Source: Neobacillus sp. PS3-40
GTDB lineage: Bacteria; Bacillota; Bacilli; Bacillales; Cytobacillaceae
Length of the DNA: 64,000 nt
Assembly (NCBI RefSeq): GCF_030915485.1
Contig: NZ_CP133266.1
Location: 1 to 64,000 of the forward strand
Reading direction: 5' to 3'
Under the pieces are notes generated by a model. It worked only from the letters and a program-made list of their open reading frames with translations, was not told the DNA's origin and did no database searches. Of the stretch, positions 63,237 through 64,000 are shown piece by piece. The position numbers were made by a program, and so were the translations under genes. Every line of letters begins with the position of its first letter. Positions within the stretch are counted from its first letter, which is position 1.

Positions 63237-63905
63237 ATGGGATTTGAAGAAGAATACCAAGCCTTTATGAATGCGCACTTGCAAGCAAGAACCGGTGAAC
63301 GGCTGCGACGCTTACAAGAAGGTCACAGCCATGCAGAAATGATGTTTTTGAAGGAAGTGTGGTGGCCTTTATTTTATCATTTCCGCCACCTTCATCCGGA
63401 ATATGAAGTCAAAGATTTCAAGGATGGCAAAAGGTATTTGGACTTTGCTTATATTCGTCCCGCCATCCGGATTTGCCTTGAGATCGACGGATATGGCCCT
63501 CACCTGAAGAACATAAGCAGGTGGCAATTTTCCGACAGCCTGGAACGCCAAAACCAGTTGGTGATAGACGGTTGGACCATGATCCGTTTTTCTTATGACC
63601 AAGTTAAAGAGCAACCTCGTCGGTGCCAACAGATTGTCCAGCAAGTGATCGGCCGAAGGATGGGTGATCAACTGGATCAGACCTCTCTATCCTTTGGCGA
63701 AAAGGAAGTGCTACGGCTAGCGATTCGAAAAGGAGAAGCCATATCACCTGTAGAAGTCGAGAAGTATCTGAAGTTAAGTGACAAGACGGTAAAAAAAGTA
63801 CTCTCTCAACTAGTCGATAAAAGGATGCTGATTCCCGCATCTGGGACCATGAGGGTTCGCTCTTATCGGTTGGGGACCAGATTAAGCACCCAGTTTGATA
63901 TATAG
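63237..63905 (+). CDS. DUF559-like endonuclease-fold protein with winged-helix tail
   Basis: 222 residues, ATG after AAGGAGGGAAGCT. The middle (about 60-140) has a PD-(D/E)XK-like core: RYLDFAYIRPAIRICLEIDG (Asp and ExD), then RQNQLVIDGWTMIRFSYDQV. Residues ~155-210 look like a winged helix (SPVEVEKYLKLSDKTVKKVL). It is wrongly annotated as a response regulator in some genomes; there is no receiver domain. G+C is higher than average here. DNA binding or cleavage is plausible but unproven. Confidence 0.75.
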   Translation: MGFEEEYQAFMNAHLQARTGERLRRLQEGHSHAEMMFLKEVWWPLFYHFRHLHPEYEVKDFKDGKRYLDFAYIRPAIRICLEIDGYGPHLKNISRWQFSDSLERQNQLVIDGWTMIRFSYDQVKEQPRRCQQIVQQVIGRRMGDQLDQTSLSFGEKEVLRLAIRKGEAISPVEVEKYLKLSDKTVKKVLSQLVDKRMLIPASGTMRVRSYRLGTRLSTQFDI

Positions 63906-64000
63906 ACGGAAAAATTTCGCTTAATTAGCAAATTGGATTGAAAATAGCTAAAATAAAAGGAGAGATTCCGGCTATTAACTCGAAAACTGCGAAAATGTGG

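Overview
The window looks like a chromosome segment of a low-GC, spore-forming Bacillaceae bacterium (Bacillus or Neobacillus type). The evidence is AT-rich DNA, GGAGG-type ribosome binding sites with frequent TTG and GTG starts, many U-tailed terminators, and Bacillus-typical families (DUF3231, DUF421, DUF2812, DUF4025-like, Hol-Tox peptides, class II GalT). No rRNA, tRNA or CRISPR array was seen. It is mostly an accessory region: two probable defence genes, an IS110 element, several segmental duplications and an unusually large number of decaying genes sit among small regulatory and metabolic operons.

Layout. 1-11.1 kb: the 3' part of a giant FtsK/HerA-type ATPase (its start lies outside the window), a remnant of an SF2 helicase, a small DNA-binding-like protein, and a 1637-residue SF1 helicase fused to a PD-(D/E)XK nuclease. 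11.1-14.3 kb: a scrambled stretch of helicase and polysaccharide-deacetylase fragments cut at copies of a short palindromic repeat; 35.8-37.1 kb is a paralogous copy. 14.4-18.4 kb: a type I holin-like toxin, a PhnB-like protein, and a c-di-GMP-I riboswitch ahead of a chemoreceptor. 18.8-21.6 kb: a PadR/DUF2812 pair and small proteins. 21.8-23.2 kb: an IS110-family element with a probable bridge-RNA region. 23.5-28.2 kb: DUF3231, RidA, a YeiH/LysR divergent pair, and an AlkD-like protein.

28.6-35.8 kb is the clearest metabolic unit. A GH42 beta-galactosidase would split galactosides, and GalK, GalT and GalE would pass galactose through the Leloir pathway. A LacI-type regulator closes the cluster, and dyad operators lie ahead of galK and of the regulator. 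No galactoside permease is present, so import must come from elsewhere. 37-41 kb: a membrane protein, pseudogene fragments, a second toxin locus and an M24 aminopeptidase. 41.5-42.8 kb: a MerR regulator with a textbook 19-bp-spacer promoter for a divergent short-chain dehydrogenase.

42.9-50.6 kb is a run of small stress or detoxification-type genes (VOC, SnoaL-like, AHSA1, cold shock, ArsR). Four are interrupted by single nonsense codons, and one 750-bp block is duplicated. 50.8-64 kb: DUF5661, DUF421, an acyl-CoA synthetase, a HAD phosphatase, aconitase, a PadR-DUF1048-ABC exporter operon and an endonuclease-fold/winged-helix protein.

All functional calls rest on reading motifs and family memory; no database search was run. 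Confidence is highest for galK/galE/galT/galR, the GH42 enzyme, aconitase, the chemoreceptor, the IS110 transposase and the riboswitch. It is lowest for small hypotheticals and relics.
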